Positions 12,032-22,922 are shown, counted from the first letter of the stretch. The stretch is DNA of 64,000 bases from Elymus sibiricus (GCA_039707655.1 CM077665.1:142167148-142231147), one strand, 5' to 3'. Notes: a model not told the origin generated them from the sequence alone. Numbers and translations: made by a program.

Positions 12032-15000
12032 TGTAACACCCCTGGATCAGTGCTACAGTGATGACCATGATCAGTGCCTAATCTTTTTGCTAAACAACAC
12101 TTGATCATTTTGGAAATTAATATCTCATTTCTTTTTCCTCTAATAAATGCCCTAGGATTCAATTGTGATAAAATAAAGTTGCAAACAGGAAGTTAAAAAT
12201 GATGCACAATTGTGTAAACTCACAAAACCAATGTTGTTTAGGAAAACAACATCACCTTGATGTTGGTGTGGACCCCACCATCCTAAACAACACCAAATTA
12301 CATTTTAAAGTGCTCCAAAATTCATTTGGAAAATGCAAATAGATTCCAAAAATCCCCAAACTTTTTCTGGCCATGTGGAATATTGCAAGCTATTTGATGG
12401 ACCATATTGCACTTTTTTGCTAAAAGGAAATTGTGGCCAAAAGGAAAATAAAACAGAAGCTAGAAAAGGGAAAAACAGAAAACAATAGGAAAATGGAAAG
12501 GATGCACTGTGCACTCGGCCTGGTTAGTCTACAGGCTGGCCCGGCCCAATTGGGTCGGCCTTTTCTTCCTCCTCGCGCTGAACAGGGGAGGCCGAGTGCG
12601 CCATGGCCGTCCGGTCGCCGGATGCGCCGCTGTCGTCCATCCCGCGGTCCCCAACGCCGGATAAGACCTCCCCTCGACGCCTCTCGCTCTCCCGCAAACC
12701 CTTGGACACTTAGTTTTCCCCCTCCTCGCTTCCCCCTCCGGTTTCGTCGACGCCCGAGCGTAGCCGCCATCGTGCCGTCGTCGTCCTCAAGGTCTGTAGC
12801 CACCCCGAGCTTCGCCAAGATGCCCAGCCGCAACGTCGAGGTCTTCTTCACCGCCTACCGCACTGGTTCGAGCTCGTGGGCCCCCCATTTCGCCGCACGC
12901 GTCGCCTCCCTCCGCTGCATCCGCCGGTCGCCGCCGCTCGATCCGCCGCCTCCGACGTGCCTCGGCCTCCCCAAGCTCACCCGCAGCTCCCCTGTGAGCT
13001 CCTGCTTCCTCCCTGGCCCCTCCCTTCTCTTCCCTGCATCCCGTAGCGCCGTTGCTCGCCTGCACCCGAGCGCCACCACCGCCTTCCATCGCCGTAGGGC
13101 TCGTCTCCGGCCACCTCGACATGCCCCCATAGCATAGATCGATGCGGCGTAGCGCGCTCGACCCGTAGGTGGTCGCGGGCGACCAAATGGCCCCCGGAAA
13201 CTAACTCCGGCGAGCCCCCCCCCCCGCCGTGTCTGGCTCGTCGCCGGCATGACGCCGCGCGCACGAGTGGTTTAAAACCACTGGGTGTGCCACTGACACG
13301 TGGGGCCCGCACTAATTAAACTTGTTTAGCACTAATTAATTTCACTAAGCAGTCACTGACGGATGGGCCCCAGGCTACTAATTAAGCTAACTAGGATTTA
13401 ATAAAAACCGGTTATTAAAACTGAGACACTGACACGCGGGACCCACCGGACCCGCTGACCAGTCAAACCTGCTGACTGGGCAAGCCCAGTCGCTGGCAGG
13501 TGGGTCCAGTGGCCCACAGCCTATGACAGCTGGGGCCCGGCTGTCAGCTTGACCAGTCAACTGGTGCTGTTGACTGCTGACGCCCTAATGACATCAGGAT
13601 GACGTCATAAAAGCATTTTTCGAATTTATATTAATTCTGTTAATTTCAGAAAATGATTAAAACTTAGAAAATTAATAGAAAATAAACCGTAGCTGAGATG
13701 AAAAAGTTTTATACATGAAAGTTGATCAGAAAAATCCCACGAATCCGAATACGCTATCCGTTCGTCTGTCACAAGATCCTAGCATATCAAACATGGAACT
13801 TTTCCCCTCCGGATCGTCTGTCCGATAAATCCAAAGACCCGGGAAATATCGTCAAATATTCTCCCGCTCTGTCTGATACGTGTAGTATTGCGTTAGACTA
13901 CCCCTATCACTGCGTATTGCCATGTCATGCATCGTGTTGCATCTGTTTGCTTGTATTTATTGTTTCTTCCCCCTCTTCTCTCCGGTAGCCTCCGAGACTG
14001 ACGCTGCTGCTGAGTACGACTATGCCCCTGACGACCAGTCTTTTGCAGCAGAGCAACAAGGCAAGCAAAACCCCCTTGATCATTCCGATATCACCTATTC
14101 TTTCTCCCTCATGCTTGCATTAGATTTTGCTACTGTATTTAACAACACCTATTCTGATGCATAGCCTGTTTTTGAGTACTACTTTCATACCTGCTTTCAT
14201 ATAATGTTGTAGTATAGGTATGGATAGTGTCCCCCTGTGACTCCCATTTTACTATTGTCGTTGCCCCTGCTTTCATCACCGTCGTCATCGAGGACTTGAA
14301 GACAGAAGACTCAGTTAACATGACTGACAAGCCGTTACTGACACATCACCTCACATACCCCGAGTGTGGTATATCGAGAGTGATTCCTCGGATATCCACT
14401 TGGTTTACTGACTCACAGCCATTTTGACTTGACACTGAATTACATGTGAAAGACGGGACTGAAGGGACAGGTGGTACCACTCTGTTGAGGTGGACCTGAG
14501 TTCCCGACAGTCTTGAGATGGGTCGGCCCCAAGGGTACCCATGTGTGTGAGATGTGGTGGGGTGCGCTGGTAAGGCACCCAAAGGGATATAGACGAGGCG
14601 TGGCCGGACAGTGATGTCCTTGCTGCAAGTTCTCGAGACGGGGCGACGGGATGGAGGGACCGATCGACACCGCAACTATAAAGTCACTAACGGGTTTGGA
14701 TATGTGAGCTGAGAAGGCCTCTGGCCACATTCGCACTAACCACCACGCGGGAAAAAGTATGGGCACTCTACGGCGTACATTCTTCCGAAAGCTCATCAGA
14801 TGTCACATGGAGCGACTCGCGCCCGGGTTGCCCGCGACAGCATGACGCTTGCATTAAGGCATGTTAGGACTGGCACCGGCCGAGGGCGTAATGTGCAGGA
14901 TGGCGAGGGAGATGGCCCAAGACCCCGAGATATTAGGATGTAGACCGGCGTGCTGGCCTCTGTGATGAGCCTAGGTTGGATTACGGCGTGTCGATGGATG

Positions 15001-15061
15001 AGGCCGGGTATGACCCGAAAATTGTATCCGGCCAGAGTTTATCGAGCGTGATGGGTAAGTT

Positions 15062-15118
15062 TGTGCACCCCTGCAGGGAAGTTAAACTAATCGATTAGCC
15101 GTGTCCACGGTAACGGAC
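15062..15118 (+). other. Triple-palindrome block in LTR G
   Basis: The order is CCCTGCAGGG (15069-15078), CTAATCGATTAG (15087-15098) and CCGTGTCCACGG (15099-15110). The first palindrome differs from the CTCTGCAGAG of A and B at two paired positions and stays perfect. The block lies about 800 bases before the end of the LTR. Confidence 0.75.
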
Positions 15119-15484
15119 GCTCAGAGAGTATCCTGGTCTATGATAACTAGAACTGGATACTTATGATGTTACTTGAAATTATTGGCTCCGGGATTGCTTT
15201 CTCGCAGGGAGTCGACGAAGAATCTCTGGGCCTTACTGAATTATACCATGTTAATTAAAATATGCTACTCTGAACTCTCGTCTTATGCTGCAAGACGCTG
15301 AAGATGCTAGTCTTCGATAGGACTAGGTCTTCTTGCCTCTTCTGGCATTTCTGCAGTTTAGTCCAAAGATATAGCCCCATTCCTTTGATACTGGTGCATA
15401 TCTAGTATAGTTCTGATGTCAGTCTTGCGAGTACTTTGGATGAGTACTCACCGTTGCTTTGCTCCCCTTTTTCCCCTTGATTCG

Positions 15485-15616
15485 ATGCCGCGATCAGATG
15501 ACGGAGCCCAGGAGATCCAGGATGCAGTTCACCCCGTTGACGACTACTACTACCCCGACGGAGGCCACTACTACCAGGATGGAGGCTACTACGACGTAGA
15601 CTTCTCTGATGTCTAG
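15485..15616 (+). other. Micro-ORF rich in Tyr, Asp and Gly inside LTR G
   Basis: A 43-residue frame from ATG 15485 to TAG 15614-15616 encodes an acidic peptide with repeated YYYPDGG / YYQDGGYYDVD units. An in-frame extension upstream reaches 15416. The repetitive, low-complexity make-up is unlike the rest of the LTR. I do not know a function; it may be a chance product of GA/TAC-rich repeats. Confidence 0.25.
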
Positions 15617-15925
15617 GAGTAGTTCGGAGGTTCCCAGGCAGGAGGCCTCGCCTCTTTCGATCCGCTGCTTATGTTTGTACTAGCCTTCTTAAGGCAAAAC
15701 TTGTGTACCTTTTATGTCTGTACTCAGATGATGTTGCTTCCGCTGACTTTGTACTCAAGCTATTATATTCGAGCCCTCGAGGCCCCTGGCTGTAATATGA
15801 AGCTTGAATTATTTTAATTTGTGTTTAGTGTTGTGTTGTGATTCCTTCCAGTGAGTCTGTGGTCTTGATCGTGCATAAATGCGTGTATGATTAGTGCACG
15901 GTTAAACCAGGGGCGTCGCATCGGG

Positions 15926-17646
15926 ATAACATACAAGCCGCTAAGCTTGATCATGACACTACAAATCCTAGTGTCCTACTGACCTATCCAAGGTCTAAGG
16001 TACTGCATTACTATGCTAAGGAAACTCGTAATATACCAATCCAAGATCTTGTTTCCTTCCTACGAATCCAACTTAACCGATCTACGAATATCACCCACTA
16101 TTACATAACTGCTAAAAATCCAACACCGATGACGTTCCATATATCTCCAGATTTCCTAAATCCCCAAATTCCAGAAAGAACTATCTCATCACAGTATAAC
16201 TAGCAATTCCCATCATGATGATCTAGCAATCTCCGATGTTAGGTGCATATGGATCCTTGAATCAATTCTGACAACCATCCAATATTCTAGGTTTGTCTTC
16301 CACCGGGAAACATGGTATCAAGATCAAGATCATCGGACTAAATCCAATTTACTTCGAACCATGTAGCTTGATTAATCCTGAGCACCTATTAGAATCACCT
16401 ATTTAAATCCAAGTTTTACATCTAGTAAGAATTCCCTACTAGTTACTCCAGTCACTAACATATCACCATCAATCCACTGTCAACATTACTTGCCAAAGTC
16501 AAGTCATTAATCCACCAAGAATTTCAGCTTGTGATCATATTTGTCCTACTAAATCCAAGTTACCCAAGGGAGAAACAAGTTATGCTACTCTATCAATCTT
16601 GATCCACCAAGTTTGTCTACCAACATTAAGCCTCGTAATCGACCAAAGGGTCTCAACTACTTCCTCAAGACATCTATTATGGCTAAATCAAATCATTGTC
16701 CACAAATCGTATACCCTTAGAATGGTCCTTCCTATGGCATCAAGGTTCTAGTGCTAGCGTAAGAATGAAGAATGTTTGTTCACTATGCTCACTAGCTCCA
16801 TAATGAACCCAGTGCTAAGCAGGGGTTATTGAAGCTCAATAAGTGCTGTGGCAAAATCCGTGTATTAAACACGTGATCAGAGGCTTGTGCTGGGGAAGCT
16901 TGTGAGGTCTAGGTTGGTCTAGGGAGGGGTTTCCAATCTTGAGGGAAAAGCATAACTCTACAGGGTGGCATCTGGTTGAGTACGTTGTAGTCAAAGTCTT
17001 CGGTGTCAGTTGTTTGCCGAAGTGGATCCTTGGTGCATCTTGTCTTGCCGGTCTTGAGTTGACGAGAGGGGGGAGAGGGAAGGTAGCATAGAGGAGAGTG
17101 CCTAAGGGGGTGGTATAGTGCAAGTGCAATCAAGCTAGTGCCGAAAACGTCAAATACAAACATTAAGGTAAGGTAGGTGATGTAGTCGCGTACTTGTTGC
17201 CTAGGCCAAGAGTGCCACTTTCACCAAAGCACAAACAAGCAAAAACAAGCAACACACAATTATGGTTCTATCTGAACCATCATATGGACTCGACTTCGCA
17301 TAGGGGATACACGACCTGTCCTACCCTAGGGGTTCTCGGACTCGGTAGTCGTGCTTGCTTCGTGTCTTGGAGAGGAGTCCGCTCGATCTTCTGAGTCTTC
17401 TTCAGGTGTTTCTAAGTCTCTTGTTGTTTGTTGAAACTATCCGAGTTGTTCCTGAAGAGTCCTTGACAACTTCACGTCTGGTGAGTTGATGAGGAAGGTG
17501 GTTCCCCATGACGGTCATTGTCGGGTCTTCTGTTGTCTTCGTAATCGTGACAATGCCTTCTTCCCTTCTGAAACGTCGAGGGTTCTAGGTAAGAAATCCT
17601 TTATGCAATGACATTAAGAAGGCATGATAGAGTTGTGTCCTACCGG
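15926..17646 (-). other. Element B interior, middle part, no recognisable gene
   Basis: AT-rich sequence with many short frames (for example 16836-17129 and 16909-17163 minus) and no retroelement protein motif. It lies between solo LTR G and the first ORF of B, where gag-pol would be in a complete element. Nothing further is seen in it. Confidence 0.45.
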
Positions 17647-18066
17647 TCACGTTGACGATACCATCGGCACCAAGAGCGGGGGATGATGAGGACCGTTTTC
17701 CTGCTCACTATATTGAGGCGGACCAAATGGCGAGGGTCTCATCCACCAGTGGTTGCCGACACGACATCGGTAATGACAGGATTGCTCTATTAGCAATGCA
17801 TATAATGATCTTGCATATCTTATGCCCTGGTCATCATAGGCCAAGGTCGCATCATCCTGGGGCAGTGTCGAGGGTGTCACCTTCATCCAAGTCTTGACAT
17901 CCTCATCCTTCGAGAAGGTATCTTCTGTTGGTAGCTCATTGTCTAGCGTCGCCAACTTGTGTCCAAGATATGTGGGCAAATGTCTGGCAAGGCAGCTTTC
18001 TTCCGGGTTACCCACGAGGATTACAAGGAATCCAGTGGTCAGGGGCACAAGGGTAGTAGCATTCAT
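17647..18066 (-). CDS. Unrecognised first ORF of element B, about 139 residues
   Basis: The frame starts at ATG 18066 on the minus strand, about 200 bases after the primer site, in the gag position. It is open for 139 codons to a stop near 17647. The product has an uncharged hydrophobic start (NATTLVPLTTGFLVILVG), then an acidic part with DEDVKTWMKV. I see no gag capsid or zinc-knuckle motif. Flanking sequence is non-coding, so it may be a remnant of a longer gag-like gene or a leader ORF. Confidence 0.35.
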   Translation of the reverse strand: MNATTLVPLTTGFLVILVGNPEESCLARHLPTYLGHKLATLDNELPTEDTFSKDEDVKTWMKVTPSTLPQDDATLAYDDQGIRYARSLYALLIEQSCHYRCRVGNHWWMRPSPFGPPQYSEQENGPHHPPLLVPMVSST

Positions 18067-18264
18067 TTGCAAATTTTTGAGAAAGTTGACGAGGTGAGTT
18101 ATGAGAAAGATGGCGGAAATGCTAAGGCAAAAACCTTTGCTTCCTTTGAAAATTTAGGAGAGGTGAGAAATATAGAGGTTTTGTAAGTGATTTTGATGGG
18201 TCTGGAAAAATAGTTTTATCCTAACTAACGTCCATGCTAACTAAGGGCTTCCTATAGTCAGGAT

Positions 18265-18277
18265 GGCTCTGATACCA
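18265..18277 (-). other. Primer binding site of element B
   Basis: TGGTATCAGAGCC on the minus strand lies four bases inside the LTR edge at 18282. It is an initiator tRNA-Met type site, the same class as in A and C, and shows that the right repeat copy is the 5' LTR. Confidence 0.85.
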
Positions 18278-18281
18278 GCTC

Positions 18282-19008
18282 TGTGGGGACCCCGACTCAT
18301 AAGTCGTGATCACCGAATGTACGTGCACAGTGATCCCAGAGATCAATGCTCACTGAACACACAGAAACTGAATAACAAGAGTCTTACATCCATTACATAC
18401 CGTTTGTACTCAAAAATGGCCTTTATGACCAAGTCTTCATAAACTTGCAGCGGAAATCTTCAACGATAGCGTGAACCCATGCCATCTGCCTTAACCCTAC
18501 AGGCATTCTGACTGGGAAGCGTCCTAGCTCGCATGTTCGTCACCAAGATACTCTTCATCATAACCTGGTCTTTCATGCCTGGCCAATAAAATAACCAGTG
18601 GCAAGCCAATGAGTACTTTGAATGTACTCGCAAGCAACCCATGTTTGAAACAAGGTTCAACAAAGCATGATATAGCACTAATAGGTAAGTTTTGCAGAAA
18701 GCTAATTTTAGTGCAATGACATGATCAAGTAACTTAAGTAAGCATGCATCAACAGGTTCCAGACATCCATATGAACAAGCTACATATGTCAACATAAGCA
18801 GGGTTTGAACATCACATGTTCAATCATTTCATCAAGTCTTCCGACTTAGCTCAAGTATCTCTTTGTCACACACACAGCAAGTTTTGTGAAAACATCTGGA
18901 CGTAGTTTAAGCAACACCATCCAACTGTCCTTGACCATGGACACGGCTATTCGAATAGTTTTACACTCTGCAGAGGTTGCACACTTTACCCACAAGACTT
19001 GGGGTACC
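18282..19008 (-). repeat. Truncated 5' LTR of element B
   Basis: It matches 5387-6115 closely, then stops matching after ACTTGGGG at 19008. About 4 kb of LTR is missing. The triple-palindrome block is at 18928-18984. The break joins directly to unrelated repeat sequence, a sign of deletion or rearrangement. Confidence 0.8.
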
Positions 19009-19620
19009 GAGTTGCTCCAAAGGTAGCAACTTTTGAATCTCGGTGAGACCGATATACAATTCTCGGTGGTACCGATCAGGTGTCCAACGGTCAGATTCCA
19101 AATCTCGGTGACGCCGATCCAAAAACTCGGTTGTACCAATTTTATGAATCAAGGTAACAGAAAGTTGGCAGCCTGAACTCGGTGGCATCGATGTGGGATA
19201 GGTTGCACTGATGTGCTAGGGTTTGGCAGGAGTCAGGGAATCGGTGGGACCGAGTGGGAGTGTTAGTGTCACCGATTTTGCAAGAATGGCTTAGACAGAA
19301 TATGTGGGAGAGTTTGTGGGTGTTTTTGGTGACTATCACTTGTGCACGTTTGAGCATCTTGTTCACCGACAGTACCTTACCCCCTTTTGATAGTATTGGC
19401 TTTCCTATGGACTCAAAGCGATTTCTCACAAAGTAAAATGTAGAGTCCTCTTTGCTTGAAGCTTTGCCAATCCATTTCCTTGCATCTAGGGGTTTCTCCA
19501 CAATCCTTTTGCCAACCCATCATTGAACTTTCCTGAAATAGGCTTAGTGAAAATATTAGTTCAATGATATCTATGTTGTTATTAATTACCAAAACCACCA
19601 AGGGAGCAAATGTGCTTTCA
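19009..19620 (-). repeat. Fragment of another repeat, with a series of CGGT...ACCG palindromes
   Basis: Read on the minus strand this begins TGAAAGCACATTTG at 19620, which looks like an LTR start, and is cut at 19009. The part 19009-19275 holds about eight degenerate units of the form CTCGGTggtACCGAG, spaced roughly 30-40 bases. No coding frame with a known motif is present. The family is not identified with certainty, and no target duplications are visible. Confidence 0.45.
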
Positions 19621-20606
19621 GTAACCAAATTTACCGCTTTCTAGAATGAAGTTTGAAGTTTTCACATCTTTATTCGAAAAAGGGGTGGGAATTTTTCTCC
19701 TTGCAGCATTTCCCATTTTGAGTCTCGTTTTTAAGAGGTTTGGCACCTGCCAGCTCTCTCTCTCTCTCTCTCTCTCTCTCTTGCGCCCCGCGAGCGGGGG
19801 CTGGACACGGTGTGCACGCTTGAGCCTCTCGAGGGCCCACGTCACAGCAGCCACGGGCCTGCCCGTGCGCACACCTCGCCAAAACTTTGGCGTCCTAATC
19901 CTCATGCGACGCTCTCGAGCGAGCCAACAGGTGCATATTGCCTCCGGCCCCTGGCCTCAGGAGCGCTCATCTCCTGGCCTTGCCGGGCGTCGCGACCAGG
20001 CATACCAGCGATGATCGACCCTTGCTCGGGGGCTCTAACCCAAAATGGTCGCCAGGAGAATGATGACCGAGGAAAGAACAGCCATGGTTTGGCTCATTAT
20101 CGAGGAACCCTACGTAAAGCGCGTTTTGGCGCCTTTGCGGGATGCGATGCCTTGTGGAGACACCTCCGGAGGCCCTGGATCCTCGTGAGCCCCCAGGGGC
20201 CTCGCGAGCAGCGGGCAACTCTCGAGGCTCCGGAGCCGTCTGGTCCGCAAGGAAGAAGCCCCCCCGGCAAGATCTCTAAGCTTCTTCGGTGCCCCAGCTG
20301 CATCGTTGCGGGAACGAGAGGCGCGCATAGGATCGAAGTTCCGAAGGAGTGCGTCCTCACGACGCAGGAACCCGCCACGAGCACACCAAGCTAAGTTATC
20401 CTAATCTCGACGGGCAGGAACCTTTCAATTAGTAGCAATATAAATCCTAGAATATGAGACAAAAATAGTAACATAAAGGCGCAAGCGCCATAGTTCATTA
20501 CATGCCCCCACAGGGCTCTCCATGGTTCTTAATGCAGGAAATAAAAACAAAAGGTGGCCTCCCGAGGACTGCCACTCTTGAGGCCTGGCTCCAGCACCGC
20601 CCACGC

Positions 20607-21461
20607 TCAGTCGGAGTCCTCCTCCTCCTTGACGAAAGCGCGGCGGCGTGGTGGCTCGACGTCCTCCTTGGCCCGGGCGCGGTGACGTGGCGGCTCATCG
20701 TAGTCATTGTCACTCGAGCTTCCCCCGGAGGAGCCGTCGCTGCTGTCGGAGGTGCTGCGTCCGTCGCCAAGGGCAAGTTCACTGCCGAGGACGCTGCCGC
20801 TGCGACGGCCGTCATCGGCGGAGAGGTGGTCGTTGTCGCTGCCGTCGCCCTCCGGGCAGCACCCCAAGCATCTGCCGTCTTCCCCGAAGATCTTCACGAA
20901 GAGTGTTGCCGCCCTATCGTACTTGAAGTAGAGGGTACGCCTCCCCTGCAGGCCGCGAGTGTGGGCAAATGTCTGCCACCCATGGTTAAGGAACACATAG
21001 CCCGCAGGGGTGACCTCGACCTCCACCCACGAGGCCACGCTGCAGTAGCAGTCGGCCTGCAGCCATAGGCCAGCAGGCCCTCCGGCCGGCAGCGCCTCCG
21101 CGAAGAAGCGCGGGAGCTGGAACCAGGTGACTAACGACCTCTCCGCCCACACCACAAACTCCTAGGCCGCGTCAGCCGAGTGGGATCGCGGGCGGAGCGG
21201 CCGGGCGGCCGCCGCGAGCTTCCCCCCTTGGCCACGGCCGCCACGGCTACTACAACCACCTGCGCGGGAGGGAGCCTTCCCACTACTGCAGGAGGTAGCG
21301 CCAGCCTTCATGGGAGTGCGCCCGCACCCTCGGGGGACCACCGCCAGCGTCGTGATGTACTTGCGGGGACGGCCGCGGCCCCTCTTGGGCGGCGGCGAGC
21401 CCGGTCCTTCTAGGGGGGCCTTCCCTTTCTCGGCGGCAGAGAACCTCCTCACTGGCACCAT
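20607..21461 (-). pseudogene. Antisense accessory gene of element F: AT-hook plus B3-like domain
   Basis: On the minus strand, opposite to F, the frame starts at ATG 21461 (context AGCCATGG) and runs 284 codons to 20607. It has a single in-frame TAG at 21162-21164. Near the start is KRGRGRPRKY, a textbook AT-hook core that would bind the minor groove of AT-rich DNA. About residues 105-190 fit a B3 DNA-binding domain of the REM type: LPRFFAEAL, a WVEVEV strand, NHGWQTFAHTRGLQ, LYFKYD and TLFVKIFGEDG are the expected strands and helix. The usual Gly-Asp before the last strands is replaced by Arg-Arg. The tail is acidic and Ser-rich. The likely role is a DNA-binding protein made from the antisense strand of a retrotransposon; that role is inference. 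The plus-strand frame 20502-21068 is its shadow. Confidence 0.7.
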
Positions 21462-21535
21462 GGCTATGAAAGCGGCAGCTCGGAGTGGGGAGGCAAGAAG
21501 ATGAAGACGGGCTAGGGGCTTTGTCTCCCTCGCCC

Positions 21536-21543
21536 ACTTATAG
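21536..21543 (-). promoter_or_regulatory. Possible TATA box of the antisense gene in F
   Basis: CTATAAGT on the minus strand lies about 75 bases upstream of the ATG at 21461 and is followed by a pyrimidine-rich leader. Spacing fits a plant promoter with a short 5' UTR. If used, F contains its own antisense transcription unit. Confidence 0.5.
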
Positions 21544-21784
21544 TCGATCGGAGGCCAACCGGTGTCCCTCCGCATTCTGGGCAATGATGGCCCTGCGGCA
21601 CGCGCCAGCCTTTGTCAGCCAGGGCGGTTGCCGAGGCGACATGGGGAAGCAGAGGCGTCCGCGCCCCATCATGCGCCACACATCGAGCCTGGCCCATAGG
21701 CGATTGGGGTCCACGACGCTTTGTCCTTCCTTCCTTGGCTTCGCCCCGAGGCCAACCCGAGCGCGCCTTGGGCCCGGGGGCTAC

Positions 21785-22052
21785 TGTCGGCATTCTGGAA
21801 TCGGGGGTACCCAGATCTGCCTACCTGCGGCCCAATGCGTGACCCACCTCGATGGCCCGGTACGGCCTAGCGGCAAGCCCCCCAAGACAAGGCCCTCGCG
21901 AGAGCCCCGGCCTCGTGAGGCGAACAACGGCAAGACCTCTAGAGGAGTGGCCTCCCCAGGCTGCCTCTCGAGGAGCGGAGATTTCTATGCAGGTACCCGG
22001 CCTCATGAGGCTGCGATGACATGAGCCATGATGACCGAGGCCAGGCTGGCGC
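21785..22052 (+). repeat. 3' LTR of element F, left part
   Basis: It starts TGTCGGCATTCTGG right after the polypurine tract and is interrupted at 22052 by element D. The rest is 53585-54189. The family match is shown by solo LTR 54350-55218, whose minus strand starts TGTCGGCGTTCTGG. Confidence 0.8.
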
Positions 22053-22602
22053 TGTCGTGGTTTTGTCACGGTAGATGTCCTCATAGGAGAACTTAGGTGT
22101 GAGGCCATCGCCGCTATGTGGCGACTCGAAGGGGTTGATCGGGAACGAGAGATGAGTTTACCCAGGTTCGGCCCCTTCGATGGAGGTAAAAGCCTACATC
22201 CTGCTTTGTGTATATTGATGATGATATCGATTATAAGGTAGCAGAATCGCTTGACCTAGCTATCGATGGATTGTAACTTAAGTCTATTGACCTCTAGGGC
22301 TCGCCTTTATATACAGGTCGAGACCCTGGGTTTACAAGAGTCCGGGTCGTGCTATGATTCGTGACCCGATATGTCTCTAACTCGCCTTGCCTCCTAAGCA
22401 AGGAAACTTCTGGCGACTCTCCACCTTGTGGGCCATCAGTCGCCATCTTCATGCCTTGGGCCGCCAGCCAGCTTACTCTGTAAACCGCCTTGTGTCTCTG
22501 GGCTAAGAACGCCAAAGCCCATCTTGAGTATAGACTTTAAGCCGCCACAATAATGACCCGGCCCATCAGGGTGGGTTATACCTCGGGGTTATATCCCCAA
22601 CA
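22053..22602 (-). repeat. 3' LTR of element D
   Basis: 550 bp, minus orientation, beginning TGTTGGGGATATAACC at 22602. The sequence next to it (22603-22617) is the polypurine tract TCTGGGGCCTAA on the minus strand. A TATA box, TATATAAA on the minus strand, lies at 22307-22314, with its counterpart at 53283-53290. Confidence 0.9.
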
Positions 22603-22914
22603 TTAGGCCCCAGATTGATTTGAATTTATTCATGTCAATATCTCTTACGTTAATCTTGGCGGCTTATCTTCAGTTCGTACCTTTTGTCTTCTCTAGGTTA
22701 TGAAATGCTGGCTTATCATACCTTGAGGATCTTTGTAATTGCTTGCTTCGCCCATCAATGACGTCATCCGCCGGAAATTCAGAGATTTGGTGACGGCATC
22801 ATAAAGGCATTTATGTGTATTCATTTGGCCCGAAAATCGAGGCACCCATGGCTCCAAAATTTATTGTGTCCCCTCGATTCCAGCACCTGCCGGTCACGCT
22901 TCCACTTTTTGCCC

Positions 22915-22922
22915 TTTAAATA
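22915..22922 (+). promoter_or_regulatory. TATA-like box for the antisense gene of element D
   Basis: TTTAAATA is followed by a C/T-rich leader. A strong splice donor lies at 23110 (CCACCAG/GTAAGT) and a possible acceptor at 23671-23673 (CTCTACAG), giving a likely 5' UTR intron before the ATG at 23698. The stretch 22603-23697 thus reads as a promoter and leader on the plus strand, opposite to D. Confidence 0.5.

Larger units (their letters stand above)
12032..15920 (+). mobile_element. Solo LTR G in element B
   Basis: The unit starts TGTAACACCCC and ends GGGGCGTCGCA. It is flanked by TCGGG on both sides (12027-12031 and 15921-15925), a perfect 5-bp target duplication. No primer site, polypurine tract or interior follows, so it is a solo LTR left by recombination between two LTRs. 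Plus orientation is inferred from the TG start and from the direction of the triple-palindrome block. It has a GC-rich block (12520-13590) like LTRs A and B. The 234-codon frame at 12433-13137 in that block shows no domain and is not called a gene. Confidence 0.85.
5387..19008 (-). mobile_element. Element B: gypsy-type retrotransposon, 5' LTR truncated, in A
   Basis: A repeat beginning TGTGGGGACC on the plus strand occurs at 5387 and 18282. A minus-strand primer site (18265-18277) sits beside the right copy and a minus-strand polypurine tract (10179-10196) beside the left, so B lies on the minus strand with its 5' LTR on the right. Only 727 bases of that LTR remain. The interior (10179-18281) shows no pol motifs, so B resembles a large retrotransposon derivative. 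By eye the two LTR pieces differ at about 19 of 720 positions. Solo LTR G sits inside. Confidence 0.8.
19736..21784 (+). mobile_element. Element F: 3' interior of a gypsy retrotransposon, 5' part lost
   Basis: The plus-strand purine-rich GCCCGGGGGCTAC lies immediately before the LTR start TGTCGGCATTC at 21785, which fixes orientation. Upstream is GC-rich non-coding sequence with a (TC)n microsatellite (19754-19781) and an antisense gene (20607-21461). No gag, pol or 5' LTR of F is present. The left edge is uncertain: 19621-19735 could belong to F or to another fragment. F's LTR was later split by element D. Confidence 0.65.

Noticed and set aside
12433..13137. 234-codon frame in solo LTR G
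   Set aside because: It lies in a GC-rich LTR block where frames are long by composition; no domain, and overlapping frames exist on the other strand.
20502..21068. 188-codon plus-strand frame in element F
   Set aside because: It overlaps the antisense AT-hook/B3 gene and has no domain; it is a shadow of GC-rich codon use on the other strand.
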